A stretch of 14,049 nt of DNA, taken from positions 1 to 14,049 of the forward strand of contig JAZNRV010000034.1 of NCBI GenBank assembly GCA_045590855.1, in the 5' to 3' direction. The notes below the pieces were generated by a model that ran no database searches, was not told the origin of the DNA, and saw nothing but the letters and a program-made list of their open reading frames with translations. The translations under genes and the position numbers were made by a program. The first letter of the stretch is position 1, and every line of letters begins with the position of its first letter. Source of the DNA: RGIG3009 sp045590855 (GTDB taxonomy: Bacteria; Bacillota; Clostridia; Oscillospirales; Acutalibacteraceae). Positions 13,990-14,049 of this stretch are shown piece after piece.

Positions 13990-14049
13990 ATGACGGCAAT
14001 TAAAGGTTTACTTTTGGGGATTTTTATGGTGTTATTAGGTATAGTAACG
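13990..14049 (+). CDS. Start of a probable membrane protein, cut by the right edge
   Basis: ATG 13990 is preceded by AAAGGGTGAT (about 13974-13982) at good spacing and by its own promoter, and opens a frame of 20 codons to the window end. The residues MTAIKGLLLGIFMVLLGIVT form a hydrophobic stretch after a single Lys, as in a first transmembrane segment or a signal anchor. The family cannot be named from this. Codons here are richer in A and T (TTA, ATT, GTA) than in groEL, suggesting lower expression. Confidence 0.6.
   Translation, partial: MTAIKGLLLGIFMVLLGIVT

Overview
The window reads as chromosomal core sequence from a low-to-mid GC Firmicute of the class Clostridia, plausibly Oscillospiraceae-like; the family level is an inference. 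The reasons are strong AAGGAGG-type ribosome binding sites, the sporulation genes yabP and yabQ, a perfect CIRCE element before groESL, a long bifunctional Rel, and the Firmicute gene orders recJ-rel-dtd and rqcP-yabP-yabQ-divIC-yabR. I see no mobile elements, tRNA or rRNA genes, or CRISPR arrays. No stretch longer than 300 bases lacks a gene; the largest gap, 7231-7490, holds a terminator, a promoter and a structured leader.

Left half (1-6822, minus strand): one tightly packed operon running recJ, rel, dtd, an MBL-fold hydrolase, hemZ, then the first 23 codons of another gene that leaves the window. Spacings are -25, +6, +4, +6 and -4 nt, so the genes are probably co-transcribed from promoters near 6852-6890. 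The operon joins single-strand DNA repair, (p)ppGpp metabolism, D-aminoacyl-tRNA proofreading and a HemN-type radical SAM protein. The apt gene that lies between recJ and relA in Bacillus subtilis is absent.

Right half (6927-14049, plus strand): a divergently transcribed abrB-like regulator with a CxxC/CxxC tail and its own terminator. It is followed by hup (HU) with a structured leader and a terminator, then rqcP, yabP, yabQ, divIC and a yabR-type S1 protein ending at another terminator. After that come an RlmL-type rRNA methyltransferase and a DagK/YegS-type lipid kinase. The HrcA-regulated groES-groEL operon has its own promoter, CIRCE and terminator. The right edge cuts the start of a probable membrane protein gene with its own promoter.

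The most interesting signal is between rqcP and yabP (8062-8115). A 14-bp hairpin there buries the yabP ribosome binding site in any transcript reading through from rqcP. A good sigma-E promoter match lies inside the same hairpin, so that a sporulation transcript would start within the 3' arm and carry a free ribosome binding site. This would be a built-in switch keeping YabP/YabQ silent in growing cells. Three predicted starts differ from the longest open frame (abrB-like at 6988, divIC at GTG 8923, the methyltransferase at 9746), and the longer version of the last would run through a terminator.
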